Positions 50,313 through 58,278 of a DNA stretch of 64,000 nt are shown here, piece by piece. Below the pieces are notes generated by a model. It made no database searches. It had not been told where the DNA came from and saw only the letters and a list, made by a program, of their open reading frames with translations. How positions within the stretch are numbered: position 1 is the first letter of the stretch; every line of letters starts with the position of its first letter. Position numbers and translations under genes: made by a program. This DNA comes from VXMO01 sp965205915 (lineage in GTDB: Bacteria > Chloroflexota > Dehalococcoidia > UBA6926): the NCBI GenBank assembly GCA_965205915.1, contig OZ242191.1, positions 1,178,001 through 1,242,000 on the forward strand, in the 5' to 3' direction.

Positions 50313-51977
50313 ATGGCAACACCCTCAGAGACGGATATCAGGGCAGCGCAAGCGGCGTGGGAGGAAAAGACGGCCGGCGCTCGTGAGCGCAAGGAGTCTT
50401 TCGATACGGATTCCATCGAGGACATCAGCCGCGCGTATGGTCCGGACAGCGTGGCAGATGTCGACTATCTCCAGGATGTGGGCTTCCCCGGGGAATACCC
50501 GTTTACGCGCGGCGTACAGCCCACCATGTATCGCGGCCGACTGTGGTCCATGCGGCAGTACGCCGGTTTCGGCACGCCGACGGAATCCAATGAGCGATTC
50601 CGCTATCTACTGGAGCAGGGACAGACGGGGCTTTCCGTCGCGTTTGATCTGCCGACGCAGCTTGGTTATGACTCCGACGATACGCACTCGCTTGGCGAGG
50701 TTGGCAAGGTCGGCGTCGCGATCGACTCGCTGCGCGACATGGAGTTGATGTTCAAGGACATCCCGCTGGACAAGGTCAGCACGTCCATGACGATCAACTC
50801 GCCGGCCGCGCTACTCGTCGCGATGTACGTCGCGGTTGGTGAGCAGCAGGGCCATGCGCCTGCCGCGCTGACGGGCACGGCGCAGAACGATGTGCTCAAG
50901 GAGTACATCGCCCGGGGCACGTATATCTATCCGCCGGGGCCGTCCCTGCGTCTCGCGGCTGACCTTGTTGGCTATTGCGCGCGGGAGATGCCCCGATTCA
51001 ACAGCATCTCCATCAGTGGTTATCACATGCGTGACGCCGGCAGCACGGCGGCGCAGGAAATTGCGTTCACCTTCGCTAACGCCATCGCATACGGAGAAGC
51101 ATTCACGGAACGCGGCGTTGGCGCGGATTCCTGGGGCCCGCGCGTTTCGTGGATTTTCAATACGCACAACAATTTCATGGAAGAGGTCGCCAAGTACCGG
51201 GCGCTGCGCCGCATGTGGGCGCGGATCATGAAGGAACGATTTGGCGCGCAGGACCCACGCTCGTGGATGCTGCGCACGCACACGCAGACGGGCGGCTCGA
51301 CGTTGACGGCGCAGCAGCCGCAGAACAACATTGTTCGGGCGGCGTACCAGGCCATGGCGGCGGTGCTGGGCGGCGTGCAGAGCCTCGCGCTGTCCTGCTA
51401 CGACGAGGCGCTTGGCATTCCGACGGATGAGGCGCAGCGCGTTGCCCTGCGAACGCAGCAGATCCTGGCGCATGAGACGGGCGTCACGGACACCGTTGAC
51501 CCACTCGCGGGTTCCTACTACATCGAATGGTTGACCAATAGCCTCGAGGAAAAGGCGTGGCAGTACATGCGCCAGATCGAGGACATGGGCGGCGCGGTGA
51601 CGGCGATTGAGAACGGCGACATTCAGAAGGAAATCGCGCAGGCCTCGTATGAGACACAGCTGTCCATCGAGAATGGTGAACAGGTCGTTGTCGGCGTGAA
51701 CTCCTTCACGGACGGTAACGAGGACACCTCGTTGCAAGTATTCCGCGTGGACAATCGCGTCGTGGCGGAGCAGCACCAATCGCTGGAGCGCGTGCGCGGC
51801 GAGCGGAGCGCAGAGGATGTCACCAATACACTCGAGGGATTGCGCGCAGCCGCGCGGGGCGATGGCGACCTCATGCAGCCGATTCTGGCTGCGGTGCGGG
51901 CGTATGCCACGACGGGAGAGATATCCACCGCGCTGCGAGACGTATTCGGCGAGTACACGCCGCCGGTTGAGGTGTAA
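50313..51977 (+). CDS. Methylmalonyl-CoA mutase, large-subunit type (no B12 domain)
   Basis: The 554-residue protein has the MCM catalytic barrel: GVQPTMYRGRLWSMRQYAGFGTPTESNERF (Tyr equivalent to Y89), SVAFDLPTQLGYDSDDTHSLGEVGKVGVAID, NDVLKEYIARGTYIYPP (Arg equivalent to R207), and HTQTGGSTLTAQQP. The C-terminal B12-binding domain is absent, so it needs a separate small subunit, which I do not see here. Those residues fit methylmalonyl-CoA rather than 2-hydroxyisobutyryl-CoA; ethylmalonyl-CoA cannot be excluded. Confidence 0.9.
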   Translation: MATPSETDIRAAQAAWEEKTAGARERKESFDTDSIEDISRAYGPDSVADVDYLQDVGFPGEYPFTRGVQPTMYRGRLWSMRQYAGFGTPTESNERFRYLLEQGQTGLSVAFDLPTQLGYDSDDTHSLGEVGKVGVAIDSLRDMELMFKDIPLDKVSTSMTINSPAALLVAMYVAVGEQQGHAPAALTGTAQNDVLKEYIARGTYIYPPGPSLRLAADLVGYCAREMPRFNSISISGYHMRDAGSTAAQEIAFTFANAIAYGEAFTERGVGADSWGPRVSWIFNTHNNFMEEVAKYRALRRMWARIMKERFGAQDPRSWMLRTHTQTGGSTLTAQQPQNNIVRAAYQAMAAVLGGVQSLALSCYDEALGIPTDEAQRVALRTQQILAHETGVTDTVDPLAGSYYIEWLTNSLEEKAWQYMRQIEDMGGAVTAIENGDIQKEIAQASYETQLSIENGEQVVVGVNSFTDGNEDTSLQVFRVDNRVVAEQHQSLERVRGERSAEDVTNTLEGLRAAARGDGDLMQPILAAVRAYATTGEISTALRDVFGEYTPPVEV

Positions 51978-52068
51978 CGCCAACTTATTTGTAGACTGAA
52001 CATTAAACGCCCGTTACTGTCGGGCATGGAATGGTGAAAGAAGAGCAAAGGAACAGGGGGTAGGAACG

Positions 52069-52818
52069 ATGGCAGGACTCTTGGACGGCAAGGTGGCATT
52101 GGTCACAGGCGGGTCACGCGGCATTGGCCGCGCAACGGCAATCGAGCTTGCGGCGAATGGCGCGGCGGTTGCGGTGAACTACAACGCAAACGCGGACGCA
52201 GCGAATTCTGTGGTCAGCGAGATCACATCCGCAGGCGGCAAGGCGGGCGCGTATCAGTTTGATATTTCAGACCGTGACGCGGTCGACAAGCAGATCGATC
52301 AGATTGTGTCCGACCACGGGCCGGTCACCATCCTGATCAACAACGCCGGCGCAACGGCGGATCGCACGCTCAGGAATATGGCCTTTGAGGACTGGGATCG
52401 CGTCATTGAGGTCAACCTGACAGGAACGTTTAACGTGACCAAGAAGGTGTGGAACATCATGGGTGAGGCCGGTGGCGGCCACATCGTCAACATCAGCTCC
52501 ATCGTCGGTGAGGCCGGCAGGCTCGGTCTCATCAACTATGCGACGGCCAAGGCGGGCCTGCTTGGATTCACCAAGACGGCAGCGCGCGAGGGCGGGCGAA
52601 CCAACATCCAGGTCAACGCCATCGCGCCCGGTTTCGTAGACACGGACATGATTTCCGGCCTGACGCCGGAGATGAAGGAGAACCTCAAGAAGGAAGCCAC
52701 TCTTGGCCGCCTCGGAGAGGTTGAAGAGATCGCGAAGGTCGTTCGGTTCATTGTGAGCGAGGCGACATACATGACCGGCGCGACGATTGACGTCAACGGC
52801 GGGATGTACTACCGCTAA
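52069..52818 (+). CDS. 3-oxoacyl/acetoacetyl-CoA reductase (SDR, FabG/PhaB type)
   Basis: The 249-residue protein has VALVTGGSRGIGRATAIELAANGA, NNAGATADRTLRNM, NISSIVGEAGRLGLINYATAKAGLLGFTK with Ser-Tyr-Lys, and IAPGFVDTDMISGLTP. The end YMTGATIDVNGGMYYR is the FabG/PhaB type. The adjacency to a thiolase suggests acetoacetyl-CoA reduction. Confidence 0.9.
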   Translation: MAGLLDGKVALVTGGSRGIGRATAIELAANGAAVAVNYNANADAANSVVSEITSAGGKAGAYQFDISDRDAVDKQIDQIVSDHGPVTILINNAGATADRTLRNMAFEDWDRVIEVNLTGTFNVTKKVWNIMGEAGGGHIVNISSIVGEAGRLGLINYATAKAGLLGFTKTAAREGGRTNIQVNAIAPGFVDTDMISGLTPEMKENLKKEATLGRLGEVEEIAKVVRFIVSEATYMTGATIDVNGGMYYR

Positions 52819-52860
52819 GACTCCGGCGGTTATCAGGGACAAGCCAGGAGGATATTGATT

Positions 52861-54048
52861 ATGAGCGATGCAGTAATCGTGAGCGCAGTGCGAACTGCGG
52901 TGGGAACAATGGGCGGCGGCCTTTCAAGCGTGGCCGCTCCAAAGCTGGGCGCAATCACAATCGCGGAGGCCATCAAGCGCGCCGGCGTGCCTGATGACAT
53001 CCAGCCGGACGAGGTCCTGATGGGCAACGTCATTCAGGCGGGATTGGGTCAAAATCCGGCCCGGCAGTCCGCCATCCTGGGCGGTCTGCCCGTCAGTGTG
53101 CCCGCGACGACCATTAACAAGGTCTGCGGCTCCGGCCTCAAGACCGTCATCCTCGCCTCCCAGGCGATTCGGGCGGGTGATTCGCAGTACATCGTGGCGG
53201 GCGGCATGGAGAACATGAGCGCAGGCCCGTACCTTGTGCAGAACGGTCGCTATGGCTACCGGCTCGGCAACGCTGAGCTGGTGGACGCGACCGTTAACGA
53301 TGGGCTGTGGTGCGCCATGGAGGACTGTCACATGGGCATCACTGCCGAGAATGTGGCTGCCGAATATGGCGTGACGCGCGAGGATCAGGACGCGTTCTCC
53401 GGCGAGTCGCAGCGCCGTGCCGGCGAGGCGATGAAGAACGGCCGGTTCGCGGACGAGATCGTCAACGTGGAGATTCCACAGCGGCGCGGCGATCCGACTG
53501 TCGTCAATACGGATGAGTATCCGCGACCCGATTCCACCTCGGAGACGCTGGGCCGACTGCGCCCCGCGTTCACCCAGGACAACGGCACGGTGACGGCGGG
53601 CAACGCGTCCGGCATCAACGACGGGGCGGCGACGACAATCGTCGTTTCGGAGGAGTTCGCGCAGGAACACGGTCTCAAGCCGTTGGCTCGTGTGCGCGGG
53701 TATGCCTCGGCAGGCGTCGATCCCCGCATCATGGGCATCGGCCCCATCACCGCCATGCAGAGGGCAGTCCGCCACGCCGGTCTGACGATCCAGGACATCG
53801 ACTTGATCGAGCTGAACGAGGCGTTCGCGGCGCAGTCCGTTGCCGTCACGCGAGAGCTTGAGTTGAACCCGGACATCGTCAACGTCAACGGCGGCGCGAT
53901 CGCTATTGGGCACCCCATCGGGGCGTCCGGCACGCGCATCCTCGTGACGCTGCTGCATGAGATGGGGCGACGCGAGGCGCAGTTCGGGATGGCGTCGCTG
54001 TGCATCGGCGGCGGGCAGGGAATCGCGCTGGTCGTTGAGGCTGTGTAG
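52861..54048 (+). CDS. Acetyl-CoA acetyltransferase (thiolase)
   Basis: The 395-residue thiolase has KVCGSGLKTVILASQ with the nucleophilic Cys, GGMENMSAGPYL, LNEAFAAQSVAV, NGGAIAIGHPIGASGTR with the catalytic His, and CIGGGQGIALV with the second Cys. The start was set at ATG 52861, eight bases after AGGAGG. It forms or cleaves acetoacetyl-CoA. It closes the CoA cluster. Confidence 0.94.
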   Translation: MSDAVIVSAVRTAVGTMGGGLSSVAAPKLGAITIAEAIKRAGVPDDIQPDEVLMGNVIQAGLGQNPARQSAILGGLPVSVPATTINKVCGSGLKTVILASQAIRAGDSQYIVAGGMENMSAGPYLVQNGRYGYRLGNAELVDATVNDGLWCAMEDCHMGITAENVAAEYGVTREDQDAFSGESQRRAGEAMKNGRFADEIVNVEIPQRRGDPTVVNTDEYPRPDSTSETLGRLRPAFTQDNGTVTAGNASGINDGAATTIVVSEEFAQEHGLKPLARVRGYASAGVDPRIMGIGPITAMQRAVRHAGLTIQDIDLIELNEAFAAQSVAVTRELELNPDIVNVNGGAIAIGHPIGASGTRILVTLLHEMGRREAQFGMASLCIGGGQGIALVVEAV

Positions 54049-54130
54049 ACGGGTTCGAGGTGGCCGACCGTCAACTCCACGATGCTGGGCGTACAATTGG
54101 TGAGGAAGCAGTTGCAAAGGAGCGGAACCG

Positions 54131-54307
54131 GTGACATCGGTTGAACAGCGCGTTAGTTTCATCGAGGGCAAGCTGGATCAGTTCAGCACAAAGGCTGATC
54201 TGGCGGAGTTGGAATCGCGATTGATCAAATGGATGGTGACTCTGCAGTTGCTAGGCCTGGGCGCGATAGCAGGCATTGTGGCTGCTATCGTGCAACTGTT
54301 CGGATAG
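54131..54307 (+). CDS. Small single-helix membrane protein
   Basis: A GTG-start frame of 58 residues follows AAAGGAG. The first 30 residues are charged and helical (VEQRVSFIEGKLDQFSTKADLAELESRL), suited to a coiled coil. The last 25 form one membrane segment (LGLGAIAGIVAAIVQLFG). Small proteins of this shape are common; function unknown. The region 54308-54461 that follows shows no gene. Confidence 0.55.
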   Translation: MTSVEQRVSFIEGKLDQFSTKADLAELESRLIKWMVTLQLLGLGAIAGIVAAIVQLFG

Positions 54308-54424
54308 CGACTACGCCCTATTGTGCAGATTGCAAATGGCGACCGCAGATTTGCAGAAGTTTACTGTGCAACTGAAGCCGGCAGATTCCTCGTTACGCTC
54401 GGAATGACAGGGCATTGAGGACTC

Positions 54425-54454
54425 TTGCGTAGGGGGCGTTTACATGCGTATACT
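54425..54454 (+). promoter_or_regulatory. Candidate groESL promoter
   Basis: TATACT at 54449-54454 fits a -10. TTGCGT at 54425-54430 is a weak -35 at 18 bases. It lies just before the CIRCE element, as expected for HrcA-controlled groESL. Confidence 0.45.
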
Positions 54455-54461
54455 GCGCGTG

Positions 54462-54488
54462 TTAGCAGTCTCAGTGTGAGAGTGCTAA
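54462..54488 (+). promoter_or_regulatory. CIRCE element (HrcA operator)
   Basis: TTAGCAGTC, nine bases, then GAGTGCTAA. The consensus is TTAGCACTC-N9-GAGTGCTAA; one base differs in the left arm. HrcA binding here would give heat-shock control of groESL, whose ATG is about 40 bases on. Confidence 0.92.
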
Positions 54489-54528
54489 TTTTGCGAAAAT
54501 CATCGTAAGAGGAGGGATAGAGAGAGGT

Positions 54529-54822
54529 ATGACACGGACATTTCAGCCGTTGGGGGATCGGATTCTGATCAAGCCGAGTGAGCAGGAGGAGGTCTCCAAG
54601 GGAGGGCTGGTTCTGCCGGACACGGCGAGAGAGCGTCCGCAGGAGGGCGAGGTCATTGCAGCCGGCCCGGGACGCCTGACCGAAGAGGGCAACCGGATCC
54701 CATTGGAGCTCAGCGTCGGCGACAAGGTTCTGTTCGCGAAGTACGCGGGAACCGAGCTCAAGGAAGACGAGGATGATTTCCTGGTGCTCCGCGAGTCCGA
54801 CATTCTGGCGAAGATCAGTTAA
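54529..54822 (+). CDS. groES: Co-chaperonin GroES
   Basis: The 97-residue protein has FQPLGDRILIKPSEQEEVSKGGLVLPDTARERPQEGEVIAAGPG, the mobile loop region, and the end GTELKEDEDDFLVLRESDILAKI. It caps GroEL rings. GGAGGGATAGAGAGAGG precedes the ATG. Upstream CIRCE indicates heat-shock regulation. Confidence 0.97.
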   Translation: MTRTFQPLGDRILIKPSEQEEVSKGGLVLPDTARERPQEGEVIAAGPGRLTEEGNRIPLELSVGDKVLFAKYAGTELKEDEDDFLVLRESDILAKIS

Positions 54823-54855
54823 ACACAGGTTCGAAAAGCACAGGAGGCATACTCA

Positions 54856-56466
54856 ATGGCAAAGCAGCTCGTATTTGGTGAGGACGCGCGGCGTGCGCTG
54901 CGTAGAGGCGTTGACGCCGTAGCGGACGCGGTCAAGATTACTCTTGGCCCGCGCGGACGCAACGTCGTCCTTGATAAGAAGTTCGGGCCTCCGACTGTCA
55001 GCTCTGACGGCGTTTCCATCGCCAAGGAGATCGACCTGAAGGATCCGTTCGAGAACATGGGCGCGCAGCTCGTAAAAGAGGCAGCGTCCAAGACCAACGA
55101 TATCGCGGGAGACGGGACCACGACGGCCACGGTTCTCGCGCAGTCCATCATCCATGAGGGCATGAAGAACGTCGCGGCAGGCGCGAACCCCATGGTGTTG
55201 CAGCGCGGCATCACGGCGGCCACCAACTCCGCAGTCGCGGCTCTCAAGGGCCTCGCGATCCCGGTCACGGGGCGAGAGCAGATTGCACAGGTCGCTTCAA
55301 TCTCCGCATCCGATACGGAGATCGGCAACCTGATTGCGGAGGTCATGGAGAAGGTGGGCAAGGACGGCGTCATCACCGTCGAGGAGTCCCGCGGCATCCA
55401 GTATGAGACGGAATACGTCGAGGGCATGCAGTTCGATCGTGGCTACGTCTCTCCCTACTTCGTTACGAACTCGGAGCGCATGGAGTCGGTCATAGACGAT
55501 GCGATCCTGATCATCACGGACAAGAAGGTATCGTCCGTGAGCGAGATCGTCCCGGCGCTTGAGAAGGCCATCGCGATTTCCAAGAACGTCATCATCATCG
55601 CCGAGGATATCGAGGGCGAGGCGCTAGCGACGCTGGTTGTCAACAAGCTGCGCGGCGCGGTGAACTGCCTGGCCGTAAAGGCGCCCGGCTTCGGCGATCG
55701 CCGCAAGGCGATGCTTGAGGACATGGCCATCCTGACGGGCGGCGAGGTGATCAGCGAAGAGATTGGCAAGAAGCTGGACAACGTTGAGCCAACCGATTTC
55801 GGCAGGGCTCGCCGCGTCGTGGCTGATAAGGACAACACGACAATCATTGAGGGCGCGGGCAGCGATGAGGCGATTCAGATGCGCATCGCGCAGCTCAAGG
55901 CCCAGATGGATGAGTCCGGTTCCGAGTATGACCGCGAGAAGCTACAGGAGCGCATCGGCAAGCTGGCCGGTGGCGTTGCCATCGTTCGCGTCGGCGCGGC
56001 CACAGAGGTGGAGCTCAAGAACAAAAAGATGCGCGTTGAGGACGCCCTGTCCGCCACGCGCGCCGCTGTTGAAGAGGGCATCGTCCCCGGTGGCGGAGTC
56101 TCCCTGCTGCACGCAGCCAGCGCTCTCGACGGCATCGAGCTGAACGGCGATGAGGCCACAGGTGTTGCGATAGTCCGCCGCGCGCTCGAAGAGCCGATGC
56201 GGATGATCGCGGAGAACGCCGGCAAGGAAGGTTCAGTCATCGTTGACGCCGTTCGCCGCCTCGGTCCCGGCGAGGGCTACGACGGCAACATGGATGAGTA
56301 CGGCAACATGGTTGAGCGCGGGATCATCGATCCCGTCAAGGTGACACGCACCGCGCTCGAAAACGCCGCGTCCATCGCCGCCATGGTCCTGACGACAGAG
56401 TCGCTGGTAACGGACATCCCGGAGGACAATCCGATGATGGCCGCCCAGCCTCCCATGGACTACTAG
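54856..56466 (+). CDS. groEL: Chaperonin GroEL
   Basis: The 536-residue protein has KITLGPRGRNVVLDKKFG, GDGTTTATVLAQSI (ATP site), the apical-domain segment, and GVAIVRVGAATEVELKNKKMRVEDAL. It folds proteins with GroES. The C-terminus ends NPMMAAQPPMDY and lacks the usual glycine-methionine repeat tail. Only one groEL is seen in the window. A palindrome that could end transcription follows. Confidence 0.97.
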   Translation: MAKQLVFGEDARRALRRGVDAVADAVKITLGPRGRNVVLDKKFGPPTVSSDGVSIAKEIDLKDPFENMGAQLVKEAASKTNDIAGDGTTTATVLAQSIIHEGMKNVAAGANPMVLQRGITAATNSAVAALKGLAIPVTGREQIAQVASISASDTEIGNLIAEVMEKVGKDGVITVEESRGIQYETEYVEGMQFDRGYVSPYFVTNSERMESVIDDAILIITDKKVSSVSEIVPALEKAIAISKNVIIIAEDIEGEALATLVVNKLRGAVNCLAVKAPGFGDRRKAMLEDMAILTGGEVISEEIGKKLDNVEPTDFGRARRVVADKDNTTIIEGAGSDEAIQMRIAQLKAQMDESGSEYDREKLQERIGKLAGGVAIVRVGAATEVELKNKKMRVEDALSATRAAVEEGIVPGGGVSLLHAASALDGIELNGDEATGVAIVRRALEEPMRMIAENAGKEGSVIVDAVRRLGPGEGYDGNMDEYGNMVERGIIDPVKVTRTALENAASIAAMVLTTESLVTDIPEDNPMMAAQPPMDY

Positions 56467-56495
56467 GCCAAAGCGGTTCGATCGAGAAAACGCAG

Positions 56496-56525
56496 GCCCC
56501 CGCTCACCGTACGGTGAGCGGGGGC
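56496..56525. terminator. 30-base perfect palindrome after groEL (copy 1)
   Basis: GCCCCCGCTCACCGT is followed directly by its reverse complement, so 15 base pairs could form with no loop sequence. It is preceded by A-rich and followed by T-rich bases (TCTTGTTTG), so it could end groEL transcription in either direction. The same unit occurs at 57472-57507. Confidence 0.65.
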
Positions 56526-56770
56526 TCTTGTTTGTGCTTAAAAGGCACGACACTACCCACCGATTGTGGCTGATACGATTCCTGCAATGACGAACCCCTA
56601 AGCCGCTGGTATGATGGGTGGAGCATCCGGGACGGCCAATCCTGAGTGCAGACAGGTGGGAACTGTACGCCAACGGTGGGATTGTGGCTGGTGTCAGCAG
56701 CAGTTTTTGCCCACGCTCCAAGTGGGCTAGAATGGCGTGCGTAGGGAAAGTATTTACAAAGAGGTGTCCT
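56526..56770. other. Intergenic region before the HicB-like gene
   Basis: No gene is supported in this stretch. It contains TAGAAT (56728-56733) as a possible -10, and an inverted repeat GCCCAC-N7-GTGGGC (56709-56727) that ends right at it. The repeat could be an operator for autorepression by the HicB-like protein. The -35 is poor. A TATGAT further left is another possible -10. Confidence 0.35.
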
Positions 56771-57130
56771 ATGGATCGCGTGATAGTTCTGTTAGAGCCG
56801 TCCTTCTATCGTGACCAGGAGAACGGTCGTTTCGCTGCGCGCTTTCCCGAACTGGGGCTGACGTCCTTTGGCGGAACGCGCGAGGAAGCCCTAGATTCGC
56901 TAAAGCGCCTATTCGTCACATTCGTGCGTGTGCGTCGAGAGAACGGCACGCTGGAGAAGTTTCTTAACGCGGCCGAGGTTGAGTGGTACCCGGAATCCAG
57001 ATATCCCTCCGGCAAAGGCCCCATAGAGTATCTTGCCGGGCCATCTATGGGCAGCAGGGCTAACCGACATGCAGGGTTGATGGAGAGTAGTTGGAGGCCC
57101 GAAACGGAAGCTGAGGCGTTGGCGGCCTAG
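56771..57130 (+). CDS. HicB-like protein
   Basis: The 119-residue protein has a HicB-type partial RNase H fold: RVIVLLEPSFYRDQENGRFAARFPELGLTSFGGTREEALDSLKRLFVTFVR, with the E-x-G-F-x-x-x-x-P-E-L pattern. The C-terminal part does not show an obvious ribbon-helix-helix. No HicA (small dsRBD-like) gene is adjacent; instead an unknown 99-residue gene follows at once. The ATG after AGAGGTG was chosen over an earlier in-frame start. Confidence 0.7.
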   Translation: MDRVIVLLEPSFYRDQENGRFAARFPELGLTSFGGTREEALDSLKRLFVTFVRVRRENGTLEKFLNAAEVEWYPESRYPSGKGPIEYLAGPSMGSRANRHAGLMESSWRPETEAEALAA

Positions 57131-57430
57131 ATGCAAATCCCCCGGGGAGCACATCATGAGGCCTATCGTCGCTTAGACTTCTTGTTGCGCCCCGACCCTG
57201 ATGACCACGATAATCTGGTCTTCGATGATGGACAGGGGATGGTTTTCTTTCATCCGGTGCTTGATGGTGGACTAATGGAATTAGAATTCATTGTTCTGGA
57301 CATTGAGGGCACCGAGGGCACTATGGGTATGGAAGCTGGATGGGCGCACCGCATATGGCTCCCAACCCTTGCTGAGGTCTTGAAGGGAACTGAGTTTGAG
57401 TTGGATGTGGATTACACCACTGAAGACTAA
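57131..57430 (+). CDS. Hypothetical protein paired with the HicB-like gene
   Basis: The 99-residue acidic protein starts at the base after the upstream stop. It has RRLDFLLRPDPDDHDNLVFDDGQGMVFFHPVLDGG and a strand-rich end. I recognise no family. Being in the place of HicA, it may be a partner of the HicB-like protein, but it is acidic and does not resemble HicA. Confidence 0.55.
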   Translation: MQIPRGAHHEAYRRLDFLLRPDPDDHDNLVFDDGQGMVFFHPVLDGGLMELEFIVLDIEGTEGTMGMEAGWAHRIWLPTLAEVLKGTEFELDVDYTTED

Positions 57431-57471
57431 AGCCCTCAGCAAACGCATTCGAGTCCGAGTGGGTCAAAACG

Positions 57472-57507
57472 CAGGCCCCCGCTCACCGTACGGTGAGCGG
57501 GGGCCTG
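57472..57507. terminator. 36-base perfect palindrome (copy 2)
   Basis: The 30-base core of the copy at 56496 recurs here, extended by CAG and CTG arms to 18 base pairs. It lies after the HicB-like pair and before the SDR gene, and is followed by TTACATT. The two copies share about 37 bases in the same orientation, 979 bases apart. It can act as terminator, but the repetition suggests a mobile or repeated unit. Confidence 0.65.
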
Positions 57508-57551
57508 TTACATTAACCGCCTGTAAGGTCACTCAAGGGGGAGGGGAACAC

Positions 57552-58271
57552 ATGGGACAGCTCGAAGGCAAGGTCTGCATCATTACGGGAGGGGGCACGG
57601 GCATCGGAAAAGGGATTGCGCGCGCCTTCGCCAAGGAGGGAGCGACCCTTATTCTGGCTGCGCGACAACTTGACCGTCTCAACGACAGCGCCGAGGAGAT
57701 GCGCGGATACGGATCTCCCACCAACGTGATCCAGACGGACGTGACCAGCGAGGAGCAAGTCAAGAGGCTGTTCGAGACGACAATGACGGACTATGGAAAA
57801 CTCGACATCCTCGTGAATAACTCCGGGGTGTTCGACGGCGGCCCTCTCGAAGAGATTTCGTTGGAAACGTGGATGAAGGTCATGAACGTCAACCTAACCG
57901 GCGTTTTTCTCTGCACAAGAGAAGCCATGAGGATCATGAAGCCGCAGAGGAGCGGACGGATCATCAACATCGGCAGCATCTCGTCGAATATGCCCAGGAT
58001 GAACTCTGCCCCCTACGCCACCTCCAAGCACGGAATCATTGGCCTCACAAAGTCGACGGCGCTCGAAGGGCGGGAGTATGGCATCTCAGCGAGCGCGATT
58101 CACCCCGGAGTCGTTGCGGTGGAATGGAACGAATCCCGGGACGAACAGGCGAGGATGTCGACGGACGATCTCGCCAGTGTGGCATTGGCAATGGCCGTGC
58201 TGCCGCCGGATGTCAATATGCTCGAAGCGACCATTCTGCCGGTTCAACAGCCCTACTTAGGGCGCGGGTAA
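57552..58271 (+). CDS. Short-chain dehydrogenase/reductase
   Basis: The 239-residue protein from ATG 57552 has VCIITGGGTGIGKGIARAFAKEGA, NNSGVFDGGPLEE, NIGSISSNMPRMNSAPYATSKHGIIGLTK with Ser-Tyr-Lys, and IHPGVVAVEWN. GGGGGAGGGG precedes the start. Substrate unknown. The promoter would be near the palindrome upstream. Confidence 0.92.
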   Translation: MGQLEGKVCIITGGGTGIGKGIARAFAKEGATLILAARQLDRLNDSAEEMRGYGSPTNVIQTDVTSEEQVKRLFETTMTDYGKLDILVNNSGVFDGGPLEEISLETWMKVMNVNLTGVFLCTREAMRIMKPQRSGRIINIGSISSNMPRMNSAPYATSKHGIIGLTKSTALEGREYGISASAIHPGVVAVEWNESRDEQARMSTDDLASVALAMAVLPPDVNMLEATILPVQQPYLGRG

Positions 58272-58278
58272 CTCGGGG

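Noticed and set aside
52924..54171. Minus-strand open frame of 415 codons
   Set aside because: It is antisense to the thiolase gene and rich in His, Arg and Asp as expected for a shadow frame.
54360..54425. Possible dispersed repeat with CCTCGTTACGCTCGGAATGA
   Set aside because: The wording resembles short dispersed repeats seen in many genomes, but only one copy was noticed here, so repetition cannot be claimed.
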